DNA of 33,175 nt from Pirellulaceae bacterium. Lineage in GTDB: Bacteria; Planctomycetota; Planctomycetia; Pirellulales; Pirellulaceae. The notes below the pieces were generated by a model. That model saw nothing but the letters and a program-made list of their open reading frames with translations. It was not told where the DNA came from and searched no databases. The DNA lies in assembly GCA_025459265.1 (NCBI GenBank), contig JALOQX010000027.1, forward strand, positions 1 through 33,175, written 5' to 3'. A program made the translations under genes and the position numbers. Shown piece by piece: positions 7,622 to 14,970 of this stretch (position 1 is its first letter; each line of letters opens with the position of its first letter).

Positions 7622-7934
7622 CGGTCATTCTCCTTATCTGCTGCCCAGTCGAGTCTGCATCTGGCGCCAGGAAGGCGTCTCGCCGAAACGTGTCCGCCTC
7701 GCCGGAGCCTGGTCGGCGAGCGCCCGGATCCGCCTCCCGCTCCTGCACAATGTACCAGAAACTGGTGCGTAAAAGATGGCGCCTCGCTCCGGGGACTCTC
7801 GCCGGGGCAGGACCGTGGCCGGACGGGTGCCCCCTCAGTTGCGCCAACCGCTGCAACCCCTGCCACCGGCCTGCGCCTTGAACGGCCGCCGGACGCGGCA
7901 TACACTTGAACGTTTTCGCTTTTTGGGGAATCGT
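7622..7934. promoter_or_regulatory. Divergent intergenic region with inverted repeats
   Basis: The 313 bases between the isomerase-like gene (minus) and acetolactate synthase (plus) contain no credible gene. A stem CTCGCCG/CGGCGAG lies at 7698-7720. A 13-base palindrome ACCAG-AAA-CTGGT lies at 7754-7766; on the minus strand it overlaps an extended -10-like TGG-TACATT, so it could be an operator for the leftward gene. The acetolactate synthase promoter at 7878-7906 is listed separately. Confidence 0.4.
7878..7906 (+). promoter_or_regulatory. Sigma70-like promoter of acetolactate synthase
   Basis: TTGAAC (7878-7883) and TACACT (7901-7906) are separated by 17 bases. Each matches the consensus at four of six positions. 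Transcription would start near 7913, leaving a leader of about 22 bases that holds GGGGA before ATG 7935. There is no space for a leader-peptide attenuator, so regulation by that route is unlikely. Confidence 0.5.
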
Positions 7935-9710
7935 ATGGCCACAGCATCCGGCAGCACGGCGTCGAAGACCGAGGTGATGAGCGGGGCGGACATCCTGGTC
8001 AAGTCACTGGTTGACCACCAGGTGGAAGTCCTGTTCGCTTACCCGGGGGGCGCCAGCATGCCCATTCACCAGGCGCTGACGCGGTATGCCGACCGGGTGC
8101 GGACCGTCCTGCCGCGGCACGAACAGGGCGGCGGGTTTGCCGCGCAAGGCTACGCGCGTTCGACCGGCAAGCCCGGCGTCTGCATGGCTACCAGCGGGCC
8201 TGGCGCAACGAACCTGGTCACGGCCATCGCCGACGCCAAGCTCGACAGCGTGCCGCTGATCGCCATCACGGGCCAGGTCGCGACGCCCGTCATTGGCTCC
8301 GACGCGTTTCAGGAAACGCCGATCGTCGAGGTGTGTCGCGGGATCACGAAACATCATTACCTGGTGACCGACGTCAACGAAATCGCGCGCGTCGTGCGCG
8401 AGGCGTTCCATATTGCCACGACGGGCCGTCCCGGACCAGTGCTGGTCGATCTGCCGAAGGACGTGCAGATGAGTACCTGCGTCCCGCGGTGGGACGTGCC
8501 GATGAACCTGCCGGGGTACGACGGGCGCCGGCGGGAACCGCCGGCGGAGCAGATCCAGCAGATCGCGGCTGCCATCAAGCTGGCCAAACGCCCCGTGATT
8601 TACTGCGGGGGCGGCGTGGTATCGGCCAATGCCAGCGAGGATCTCCGCGAGTTTGTGCGTCTCACCGGGATCCCGGTCGTGATGACCATCATGGGACTCG
8701 GCGCTTACCCAAACGACGACCCCCTGTCACTGGATATGCTCGGCATGCACGGCAGCGTGTACGGCAATCGCGCCGTGCGGGACTGCGACCTGCTGCTGGC
8801 GCTGGGCGTGCGGTTTGATGATCGCGTCACCGGCAAGCTGTCGGAATTCGCCAAGCATGCCAAGATCGTCCACGTGGACGTGGATCCTTCCGAGCTGAAC
8901 AAGAACAAGCCGGCGCACATCCCGGTCGTGGGCGATGTTCAGCTCACGCTCCGCGCGCTCAACAGACTGGTCGGGTCCGTGCGGCGCGAGATTGCGGGGT
9001 GGGTCGATCAATGCCTGCAGTGGAAATCGGACTTCCCGTTCAAGTACAATGAGCAGTTCGATGGCATTTTGCAGCAGCATGCGATTGCCACGCTCTGGGA
9101 GAAGACGCGGGACCGCAAGACGATCATCACGGTCGGTGTCGGCCAGCACCAGATGTGGGTGGCCCAGTTCTACAAGTTCCGGCACCCGCGCAGCTGGCTC
9201 TCCAGCTCCGGGTTGGGCACGATGGGTTTTGGTCTCCCCTCGGCCATGGGCGCACAAGTCGCGCACCCCGACGCGCTGGTGGTCGACATCGACGGCGACG
9301 GCAGCTTTCAGATGAACATCCAGGAGCTGGCGACCTGCTATTGCGAGCAACTGCCGGTCAAGGTCCTGCTGCTCAACAACCAGCACCTGGGCATGGTCGT
9401 CCAGTGGGAGGACCGGTTCATGGCTGGCAATCGGGCGCACACGTATCTCGGCCCGATCCAGCATGCCGAGGCGCGCGGCAACGGCCAGGGTCTGTACGCG
9501 GCGGAGCGGTACCCCGATTACGTGGCCATCGCCAAGGGCTACGGCTGCGGGGCAGCCACGGTCAGCCGCAAGACGGATCTGGCGGATGCGTTGGACGAGA
9601 TGCTCGCCTACGAAGGCCCCTTTGTGCTCGACGTGCAGGTGCCGTACATGGAACACGTCTTGCCGATGATCCCGTCGGGCCATACGGTGGACGACATGAT
9701 TCTGGAATAA
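7935..9710 (+). CDS. ilvB: Acetolactate synthase, large (catalytic) subunit
   Basis: This 591-residue cytoplasmic enzyme condenses two pyruvates, or pyruvate and 2-ketobutyrate, in the first common step of valine, leucine and isoleucine synthesis. It uses thiamine diphosphate, FAD and Mg. The TPP-activating glutamate is E63 in [16 protein letters not shown]. The central domain carries the phrase [14 protein letters not shown]. The TPP/Mg site is D453-G-D-G-S457 followed by [18 protein letters not shown], a phrase typical of anabolic AHAS. ATG 7935 follows GGGGA; an upstream in-frame ATG at 7776 would add 53 non-homologous residues and is rejected. The regulatory subunit ilvN and the reductoisomerase ilvC are not adjacent; a gluconolactonase gene follows after 32 bases. 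Confidence 0.95.
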   Translation: MATASGSTASKTEVMSGADILVKSLVDHQVEVLFAYPGGASMPIHQALTRYADRVRTVLPRHEQGGGFAAQGYARSTGKPGVCMATSGPGATNLVTAIADAKLDSVPLIAITGQVATPVIGSDAFQETPIVEVCRGITKHHYLVTDVNEIARVVREAFHIATTGRPGPVLVDLPKDVQMSTCVPRWDVPMNLPGYDGRRREPPAEQIQQIAAAIKLAKRPVIYCGGGVVSANASEDLREFVRLTGIPVVMTIMGLGAYPNDDPLSLDMLGMHGSVYGNRAVRDCDLLLALGVRFDDRVTGKLSEFAKHAKIVHVDVDPSELNKNKPAHIPVVGDVQLTLRALNRLVGSVRREIAGWVDQCLQWKSDFPFKYNEQFDGILQQHAIATLWEKTRDRKTIITVGVGQHQMWVAQFYKFRHPRSWLSSSGLGTMGFGLPSAMGAQVAHPDALVVDIDGDGSFQMNIQELATCYCEQLPVKVLLLNNQHLGMVVQWEDRFMAGNRAHTYLGPIQHAEARGNGQGLYAAERYPDYVAIAKGYGCGAATVSRKTDLADALDEMLAYEGPFVLDVQVPYMEHVLPMIPSGHTVDDMILE

Positions 9711-9742
9711 GTGCGTCACGCGGGGCGGAAAGGAAGGTCACC

Positions 9743-10768
9743 ATGCGGTATCGCAAGAGCGTGGCCCGCTGCGCGCGGGCGGTCAGCAGCGTCTGGTTCC
9801 TGGTGGGGGCCGTGGTCGCCGGTGCCGGCGAGGTCCGGACGATCGGGTCCATCGAACGACTCGACCCGTCTTTCGACCAGCTGGTGCCCCCTGACGCGCA
9901 GATCGAGGTCCTCGGCGAAGGATTCGAATGGTCGGAGGGCCCGGTGTGGGTCCCGGCCCGACAGACCCTGCTTTTCTCGGACATTCCCCGCAACCGGATC
10001 ATGGCTTGGCGGGAGAATCAGGGCGTGAGCGTGTTCCGCGAGTCGAGCGGCTACACGGGGCAGGAAAAGTTTGCGGGCAGCGAACCCGGCACGAACGGCC
10101 TGGTGCTCGATGCCCAGGGACGGCTCGTGATGTGCTGCCACGGGGACCGAGCGGTTCGCCGCCTGGAAGCCGATGGTTCCCTCACCACGTTAGCTGACCG
10201 GTATCAGGGCCGGCGATTCAACAGTCCCAATGATCTGGTCTATCGCCGCAACGGCGACCTGTACTTCACGGATCCGCCCTATGGGCTGCCGGAAGGTCTG
10301 GAGGGCCCGCAGAGCGAATTGGGATGGTGTGGCGTATTTCGCCTGTCGGCGGATGGGACGGTCACACTGCTGACCAAGTCCCTCACGCGACCCAACGGCA
10401 TCGGTTTTTCACCCGATGAAAGAACGCTCTACGTGGCTCAATCGGATCCGCAGGCGGCGCTCTGGATGGCCTTCCCGGTGCGGGACGACGGCACGCTGGG
10501 CGACGGTCGCGTGTTCTTCGATGCGACGCGTTGGGTGGGAGAACGCAAAGGGCTGCCGGACGGCATGGCCGTCGACCCGGCGGGAAACGTGTGGGCCACG
10601 GGCCCAGGTGGGGTGCTTGTGTTCGACCCGGCGGGCAAACTGCTGGGTCGCCTGGATACCGGCGAGGCGACGGCCAACTGCACGTTTGGCGAGGATGGTC
10701 GGACGCTCTTTATCACGGCCGACATGTACCTGTGCCGAGTGCGGACGCTGGTGCGGCGATCGCCCTGA
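9743..10768 (+). CDS. Exported SMP-30/gluconolactonase/LRE-type lactonase
   Basis: The product, 341 residues from ATG 9743 (AAGGAAGG upstream), begins with a basic stretch and hydrophobic core (residues 14-28), so it is probably secreted. It is a six-bladed propeller of the SMP-30 family. The metal ligands expected for the family are visible: E65 in WSEGPVW, N163 in SPNDLVY and D273 in LPDGMAVD. RPNGIGFSPDERTLYV is another family hallmark. Members hydrolyse sugar lactones such as glucono-1,5-lactone. Periplasmic location fits hydrolysis of lactones made by sugar oxidation outside the cytoplasm. It lies 32 bases after acetolactate synthase, but a functional link with that gene is not evident. 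Confidence 0.9.
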   Translation: MRYRKSVARCARAVSSVWFLVGAVVAGAGEVRTIGSIERLDPSFDQLVPPDAQIEVLGEGFEWSEGPVWVPARQTLLFSDIPRNRIMAWRENQGVSVFRESSGYTGQEKFAGSEPGTNGLVLDAQGRLVMCCHGDRAVRRLEADGSLTTLADRYQGRRFNSPNDLVYRRNGDLYFTDPPYGLPEGLEGPQSELGWCGVFRLSADGTVTLLTKSLTRPNGIGFSPDERTLYVAQSDPQAALWMAFPVRDDGTLGDGRVFFDATRWVGERKGLPDGMAVDPAGNVWATGPGGVLVFDPAGKLLGRLDTGEATANCTFGEDGRTLFITADMYLCRVRTLVRRSP

Positions 10769-10781
10769 CCACGGTTGGATG

Positions 10782-10813
10782 ACGGGGGGCGGCGGCCACA
10801 TGCGGCCCCCCGT
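10782..10813. terminator. Bidirectional hairpin between convergent genes
   Basis: ACGGGGGGC at 10782-10790 is an exact reverse complement of 10805-10813, with a 14-base loop. It lies in the 70-base gap between the stop of the gluconolactonase and that of the leftward HEAT-like gene. There is no T-run on either side, so termination is inferred from position and stem strength. Confidence 0.5.
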
Positions 10814-10838
10814 AGGGCAAGGGCTCGGCGTCTGCCGG

Positions 10839-12386
10839 TCACGGATTGAAGGCCCGCAGCAAGCGGCGTCCTTTGTAAATGCAGTAGGCCTCGGCCGGCC
10901 CCAGCGGGTGACGGCGCGTGCGCGTCGGATGCCACTCGATCCCCAGCGCGTCCACGATGGCCACCCCGGCGACACCTTGCCATACCGCGCGGGCGACCAG
11001 CAGGTCATCGCCCAGGAAGTGACCGCACGTGACCCCCTGCACGTCCTCGTAGCCCTCCTGGCGCAAACGGCGCAGGAAACGCTGGAGATCCGCCTGCCTG
11101 GCCGCCGGACAGTGCTCGACCGGCCACTCGTATATGCTCTCGTGCTCAGCGTGCCACCCGGCATAGGCGGCGTAGATATCGTCCGGGGGAAGGTCGTTCA
11201 AATCGGCGGCAAACGCGTGCACCAGCGGGCCGGCGATGGCGATGTTGGTGTAGTCCCCGGCACCGAAACGGTACGCATACCGGTACAGATGGCAGGTCAC
11301 AGGCTCCTCGTAGCCGGGCCAGAACTGGGAGCGAGTGTCAATGCACGTGAGCTCCTGGGGGGGCAGGCCGAAGAAGGTGGGCTGGGCCAGCGTGAGAGCC
11401 ACCGCCGATTCGGCCCGTGCCAACTCCGTGCAATAGGCCGCGTCCACCTGCTGGCTCAGGCCCAGTTCTTCCGCCGTCGCCAGAACGAGCAGGCGCACCA
11501 CCGGTTCGGCAGCCAGCGCTAAGAGCGCGCTGATCCCGGCCGCCTCGCCCAGCCGCGCGAGCGCCGCCGCCGCTGCGACGCGAATCCGACGGTGCTTCAG
11601 CTCGAGGGCCTGGTGCAGCTTCCCAACAGCACGCGACTCGCCCAGCAAGGACAGCGTATCGCACAGGCTCACGATCAGCGCCACCGAGTCGTCGACCCGC
11701 TGCCGCACCGCAAGCGCGTCATCCGACGGCGGACCGCCGGTCTCTTCGAGTCGCGCAAGACGCTGGACCAGATCCCCCAGCAGCGCGACGAGTGCCATTG
11801 CGTGCGCCACGGCGGGATGTTCCACCACGCGCTGTGCGCGCACGAGAAAGTTGGCCAGGTCCAGAACGATGGCCGCGACACTGACATGCTGCAGTGCCTC
11901 AAGCAACTGCGGAAAGAGCGCGGCCGGATCGTAGTGCGCATGTTGAAAGAGCGGGGCCACAGCGACGGCGACCGCCGCCGCGTCCGGCGGCGGCTGATCC
12001 ACTAACAGTTGCGCAAAGAGCCGCAAATCATGCGGGCCGGCGGCGGTGGCGAGCCACTGCAGCGCCAGCGAGCGGAGGGCAGGTTGCCGCTCTAAGGCGT
12101 TATACAGCAAAGAGATATGTCGACGGTGCACCTCCTCCAGCGGCGCTCGACCGTGTCGCTGGCGGGCAATCAACTGCTGGAACAAACGCTGCCCCGCCGC
12201 CCCCGGTAACGAGCCGTCAAGCGCGCGGGATGCGCCCAGCGCAGCGAGCAACCGTGTCACATCGTCGCCACTGGCGCGGGCGACTGCCGCCAGCGCCTGC
12301 TCATAGCGCGCATCCCGCGCGACGGCGCGCGTGCCATCGTCGTGCTGGAGCGCATCGATCAACCATTGCAGGTGAGTGCCTGTCAT
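10839..12386 (-). CDS. HEAT-like repeat protein of unknown function
   Basis: This is a 515-residue protein if it starts at ATG 12386 (MTGTHLQWLIDALQ). The first about 330 residues are alpha-helical repeats rich in Ala and Leu, with HEAT-like units such as RIRVAAAAALARLGEAAGISALLALA. The last about 170 residues form a different, aromatic-rich domain (SQFWPGYEEPVTCHLYRYAYRFGAGDYTNIAIAGP, here positions rather than motif matter: about 350-385) and end with AEAYCIYKGRRLLRAFNP. I do not recognise that domain. No signal peptide or membrane segment is seen, so it is probably cytoplasmic. An upstream ATG at 12449 would add a Cys/Met-rich 21-residue lead with a poorer ribosome site. It is flanked by unrelated genes on the other strand. 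Confidence 0.7.
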   Translation of the reverse strand: MTGTHLQWLIDALQHDDGTRAVARDARYEQALAAVARASGDDVTRLLAALGASRALDGSLPGAAGQRLFQQLIARQRHGRAPLEEVHRRHISLLYNALERQPALRSLALQWLATAAGPHDLRLFAQLLVDQPPPDAAAVAVAVAPLFQHAHYDPAALFPQLLEALQHVSVAAIVLDLANFLVRAQRVVEHPAVAHAMALVALLGDLVQRLARLEETGGPPSDDALAVRQRVDDSVALIVSLCDTLSLLGESRAVGKLHQALELKHRRIRVAAAAALARLGEAAGISALLALAAEPVVRLLVLATAEELGLSQQVDAAYCTELARAESAVALTLAQPTFFGLPPQELTCIDTRSQFWPGYEEPVTCHLYRYAYRFGAGDYTNIAIAGPLVHAFAADLNDLPPDDIYAAYAGWHAEHESIYEWPVEHCPAARQADLQRFLRRLRQEGYEDVQGVTCGHFLGDDLLVARAVWQGVAGVAIVDALGIEWHPTRTRRHPLGPAEAYCIYKGRRLLRAFNP

Positions 12387-12418
12387 CTCATCAGCGCAAC
12401 ACATGCAGACCGACATGA

Positions 12419-12435
12419 CAAGGCAGCATGCCTTG
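12419..12435. promoter_or_regulatory. 17-base palindrome upstream of the HEAT-like gene
   Basis: CAAGGCA at 12419-12425 and TGCCTTG at 12429-12435 form a perfect inverted repeat around GCA. On the minus strand a -10-like TATGAT lies just upstream (12445-12450), though no good -35 is visible. The palindrome would then fall in the 5' leader of the HEAT-like gene, where it could be an operator or an RNA hairpin. If translation starts at 12449 instead, it lies inside the coding region. Confidence 0.35.
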
Positions 12436-12449
12436 TGTGCGTTCATCAT

Positions 12450-12848
12450 ACCCTACATCGCGCGCTAGTGCGCCGTGTGGATGTGTGGCCGTCCCGCTCG
12501 GAAACGGAGCGAATTGAAGACTGCGCGTGGCGAGTCATCGTCAGCATTTCGCCGCATTTCGTCGGTGCGCGCGGGAATATTTCCTGAAGTTCCGCGATTC
12601 GCCTTGACGAAAGACCAGCAAAGTTGCTTCAATTGCGCGAGTTGGGTCGGTCAAGTGTGTGGCCGATAACGGTCGCGAGACCGTTACGAATGACTTGACG
12701 CCCACAACGGACGTGGTCGAAGCGGCTGGCGTGTGCGAGTCGCTTGCCTTCTCACGGAGGCTTGGTTGCTGCTGCCCTTGAGACGTCCGGGCGGCAGGAG
12801 CAACGGAGGATCGAGAATAGGACGTCCACAACTGAGGAGCCATGCTTC
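12450..12848. promoter_or_regulatory. Divergent leader region of the H1-like gene
   Basis: No gene is credible in these 399 bases. On the plus strand TTGACG (12605-12610), an 18-base spacer and TTCAAT (12629-12634) preceded by TGC form a plausible extended -10 promoter. Its transcript would have a leader of about 200 bases. That leader holds an 8-bp hairpin TAACGGTC/GACCGTTA at 12667-12686 closed by a GCGA tetraloop, of the stable GNRA class. A second TTGACG occurs at about 12695 without a good -10. GAGGAG at 12834-12839 is the ribosome site of the H1-like gene. Confidence 0.4.
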
Positions 12849-13109
12849 ATGGCAACGAATCCGAAGGCAGCTAAGAAGACAACCACGAAGAAGACGGGTG
12901 CGAAGCGCTCGCCGAAGGCCAAAACGACGGCCAAGCCGGCCACCAAGACCAAGACCGCGGCGAAACGGTCGACCAAGGCCAAGAAGCGCACCGGCACAAA
13001 GACCGCCGCGCGGTCCACCAAGGCCAAGCCGGCGGCGCGGAAGACCACGAAGCCGCAGACTCCGGCGCAACCGGGCACGGCCAAGCGGCCGAACCCCACG
13101 GTCGGCTAG
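12849..13109 (+). CDS. Histone H1-like Lys/Ala-rich DNA-binding peptide
   Basis: The 86-residue product starts at ATG 12849, nine bases after GAGGAG. It is almost entirely Lys, Ala, Thr, Arg and Pro, with repeated K-T-K/A-A-K units (KAAKKTTTKKTG, KAKTTAKPATKTK) and no hydrophobic core. This matches the C-terminal tail of histone H1 and the bacterial H1-like proteins (HctB/AlgP-like tails), which bind DNA through charge and condense the nucleoid; some also bind RNA. Planctomycetes have unusually compact nucleoids, so a role there is plausible but inferred. It lacks any SWIB, HU or zinc domain. A stable hairpin follows, and the RNA helicase gene begins about 270 bases downstream. Confidence 0.75.
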   Translation: MATNPKAAKKTTTKKTGAKRSPKAKTTAKPATKTKTAAKRSTKAKKRTGTKTAARSTKAKPAARKTTKPQTPAQPGTAKRPNPTVG

Positions 13110-13149
13110 CGCCCCGCGCGCAGGCGAAGGCAGCGGACAACGACGAGAA

Positions 13150-13190
13150 AGGCCGGACGCAACCCAGCTGTTGGGCGGCGACTCCGGCCT
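13150..13190 (+). terminator. Hairpin after the H1-like gene
   Basis: AGGCCGGA at 13150-13157 pairs with TCCGGCCT at 13183-13190; the 25-base loop can pair further (CCCA with TGGG). It begins 40 bases after the stop codon of the H1-like gene. No T-run follows. It probably ends or attenuates that transcript before the helicase gene. Confidence 0.4.
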
Positions 13191-13269
13191 ATCCTGTGCG
13201 CTGCCAGCTCCATTGACCCAAGCCGCGCGGATCGCTAGGTTGAGTGCCTATCCGAACGCGTCATTGTGG

Positions 13270-13343
13270 GATGGGCGCCCCCGCCCATCACCGGGTGTTC
13301 GGACCGGCACGTCGGGCCAGACGCCTGCCGACCGACGTGCCGG
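13270..13343 (+). promoter_or_regulatory. Structured leader of the DEAD-box helicase gene
   Basis: Two strong stems lie immediately upstream of the probable helicase start. GATGGGCG (13270-13277) pairs with CGCCCATC (13282-13289) across CCCC. A 12-bp perfect stem pairs 13304-13315 with 13332-13343, and continues by two more pairs after one A-A mismatch. If transcribed they form a 5' leader whose unfolding could govern translation, as known for some cold-induced helicase mRNAs. They could also be members of the genome's hairpin repeats. I see no clear promoter just upstream. Confidence 0.4.
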
Positions 13344-13375
13344 ACCAGGATGCGTATGCGAGGGTGACTACCGAC

Positions 13376-14680
13376 TTGGCAACCAAGAGTGCAAAGACAC
13401 GGCGTCAGACGATTGACCAGGACGCGGCACCGGCGCAACAATTCGCCGACCTGGGGTTGTCGGCGGTGACGCTGCGGGCGCTGGAGCATGCCGAGTATCT
13501 CGAACCGACCGCCATTCAGGCCGGCTTGATCCCGAAGGCCCTCGCCGGGCTTGACCTGCTCGGCCAAGCCCGCACCGGGACGGGCAAGACGGCCGCCTTC
13601 GCGATCCCGATCCTCGAACGCCTGGACACGCACCACGCGAAAGCCCCCCGGGCACTCATACTCGTTCCGACCCGCGAGCTGGCCGTCCAAGTGCGTGGCG
13701 AAGTCGTCAAACTGGCCCACGGCCGCCGCATCAACTGCGTAGCCGTGTACGGCGGCAAGCCGATTCGCAGCCAGATCGAAAAACTCCGCCGCGGCGCCGA
13801 TGTGATTGTCGGCACCCCCGGCCGCGTCCTCGACCACATGCACCGCCGGACGCTTGACCTGAGCCACCTGGCCGTCGTCGTGCTGGACGAAGCCGACCGG
13901 ATGCTGGACATCGGTTTCCGCCCCGACATCGAACGGATCCTGCGCCAGTGCCCAAGCGATCGCCAGACGCTGCTCCTGAGTGCGACCGTCCCACCGCCGA
14001 TCGAACGCCTGGCGCGGCGCTACATGCGCGACCCGGAAACACTCAATTTCTCCCAGCAGGACCTCTCGGTCGAAACCATCGAACAGTTCTACTTCACGGT
14101 CGAGCACGAGCGGAAGTACGACCTGTTGCAGCGACTCCTGGCGCGCGAGAACCCGCAACAGGCGATTGTCTTCTGCCGCACCAAGCGACGCACCGAATCG
14201 CTCTTCCGCCGGCTGTCCAAACAACTTCCTCACGTGGCCTGCATCCATGGAGATATGTCGCAGGGCCAGCGCGACCAGGTGATGGAACGCTTCCGCGCCG
14301 GTAAGATCCGCTGCCTGATCGCCACCGACGTCGTCGGCCGTGGGATCGACGTAACCAGCATCTCCCACATCATCAACTTCGATACGCCGCAGTTCTGCGA
14401 CGATTACGTCCATCGGGTCGGCCGCACCGGGCGCATGGGTCGCGAAGGAGTCGCCTACACCTTTGTCGCGCCCGAGGAAGGACCGGAACTGACGCGGATT
14501 GAACAGCGTATCAACCGACAGCTACAGCGGGACGAAATCAGCGGATTTCGTGCCACGGCGCTGATTGCCGCGGCCGAGCTGACGACCCAGCCGGCGGTGC
14601 CGTCCGAGTCACCTGTTGCGCCCGCGCCACCCCCACCGCCGTTTGGCCGGCGTCAGCGGCGGCACCGCCGGGCACTCTAG
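13376..14680 (+). CDS. DEAD-box ATP-dependent RNA helicase
   Basis: This cytoplasmic enzyme unwinds RNA duplexes in ribosome assembly, mRNA decay or cold adaptation. All family motifs are present in order: Q-motif (FADLGLS...PTAIQ), Walker A ARTGTGKT, PTRELA, GTPGR, DEAD in VLDEADRML, SAT, a HGDMSQGQR-type motif, TDVVGRGID and HRVGRTGR. The C-terminus is short and ends in a Pro-rich, then Arg/His-rich tail (GRRQRRHRRAL), which could bind RNA; there is no DbpA or GUCT domain. The start is uncertain. TTG 13376 with GAGGGTG upstream gives 434 residues; GTG 13364, ATG 13271 and GTG 13244 are also in frame, but the last two place the leader hairpins inside the gene. It resembles RhlE-type helicases. 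Confidence 0.92.
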   Translation: MATKSAKTRRQTIDQDAAPAQQFADLGLSAVTLRALEHAEYLEPTAIQAGLIPKALAGLDLLGQARTGTGKTAAFAIPILERLDTHHAKAPRALILVPTRELAVQVRGEVVKLAHGRRINCVAVYGGKPIRSQIEKLRRGADVIVGTPGRVLDHMHRRTLDLSHLAVVVLDEADRMLDIGFRPDIERILRQCPSDRQTLLLSATVPPPIERLARRYMRDPETLNFSQQDLSVETIEQFYFTVEHERKYDLLQRLLARENPQQAIVFCRTKRRTESLFRRLSKQLPHVACIHGDMSQGQRDQVMERFRAGKIRCLIATDVVGRGIDVTSISHIINFDTPQFCDDYVHRVGRTGRMGREGVAYTFVAPEEGPELTRIEQRINRQLQRDEISGFRATALIAAAELTTQPAVPSESPVAPAPPPPPFGRRQRRHRRAL

Positions 14681-14705
14681 TGCTTTGTCAAAGCCAAGAA
14701 TTCGG

Positions 14706-14847
14706 GTGGCTGGGGACGAACGAAGTGAGCCCCCAGCTGCAAGAAGCTGGGGGCGAGCTGACGCTCGTCCCCAGCCACCCGGCGCTCGTCCCCAGCTGCG
14801 AAAAGCTGGGGGCGAGCTGACGCTCGTCCCCAGCCACCCGGCGCTCG
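14706..14847. repeat. Nested hairpins with a 44-base direct repeat
   Basis: An outer 14-bp perfect stem (14706-14719 with 14765-14778) encloses a 10-bp perfect stem (14729-14738 with 14745-14754, loop GCAAGA). The 44 bases at 14745-14788 recur exactly at 14804-14847, offset by 59. A further stem in the second half pairs CCCCAGCT (about 14790-14797) with AGCTGGGG (14804-14811) across GCGAAA. It lies between the helicase stop (14680) and the promoter of the next operon, so it may also terminate helicase transcription. Confidence 0.8.
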
Positions 14848-14884
14848 ACCTCAGCCATCCTGCTTGGCCGCGTTCAGCGCACGA

Positions 14885-14914
14885 TTGACGGCGGCGAATC
14901 GCCAGGGGTATGCT
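14885..14914 (+). promoter_or_regulatory. Promoter with operator-like palindrome in the spacer
   Basis: TTGACG (14885-14890) and TATGCT (14909-14914) are 18 bases apart, with five and four matches to the sigma70 consensus. Within the spacer, GGCGA-A-TCGCC (14893-14903) is a perfect 11-base palindrome, well placed for a repressor to block RNA polymerase. Transcription would start near 14921 and give a 50-base leader to ATG 14971 of the oxidoreductase operon. Confidence 0.5.
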
Positions 14915-14970
14915 GAAATCCCGCCACGTGGCCCCCGATCTTGTCCCCCCTGCGTAGAGAGGAACACTCG

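Noticed and set aside
7776..7934. N-terminal extension of acetolactate synthase from ATG 7776
   Set aside because: The 53 extra residues do not resemble the family, and a promoter and ribosome site precede ATG 7935.
13244..13375. Long N-terminus of the helicase from GTG 13244 or ATG 13271
   Set aside because: This segment consists of two strong hairpins with no coding bias and no ribosome site; family similarity begins after 13376.
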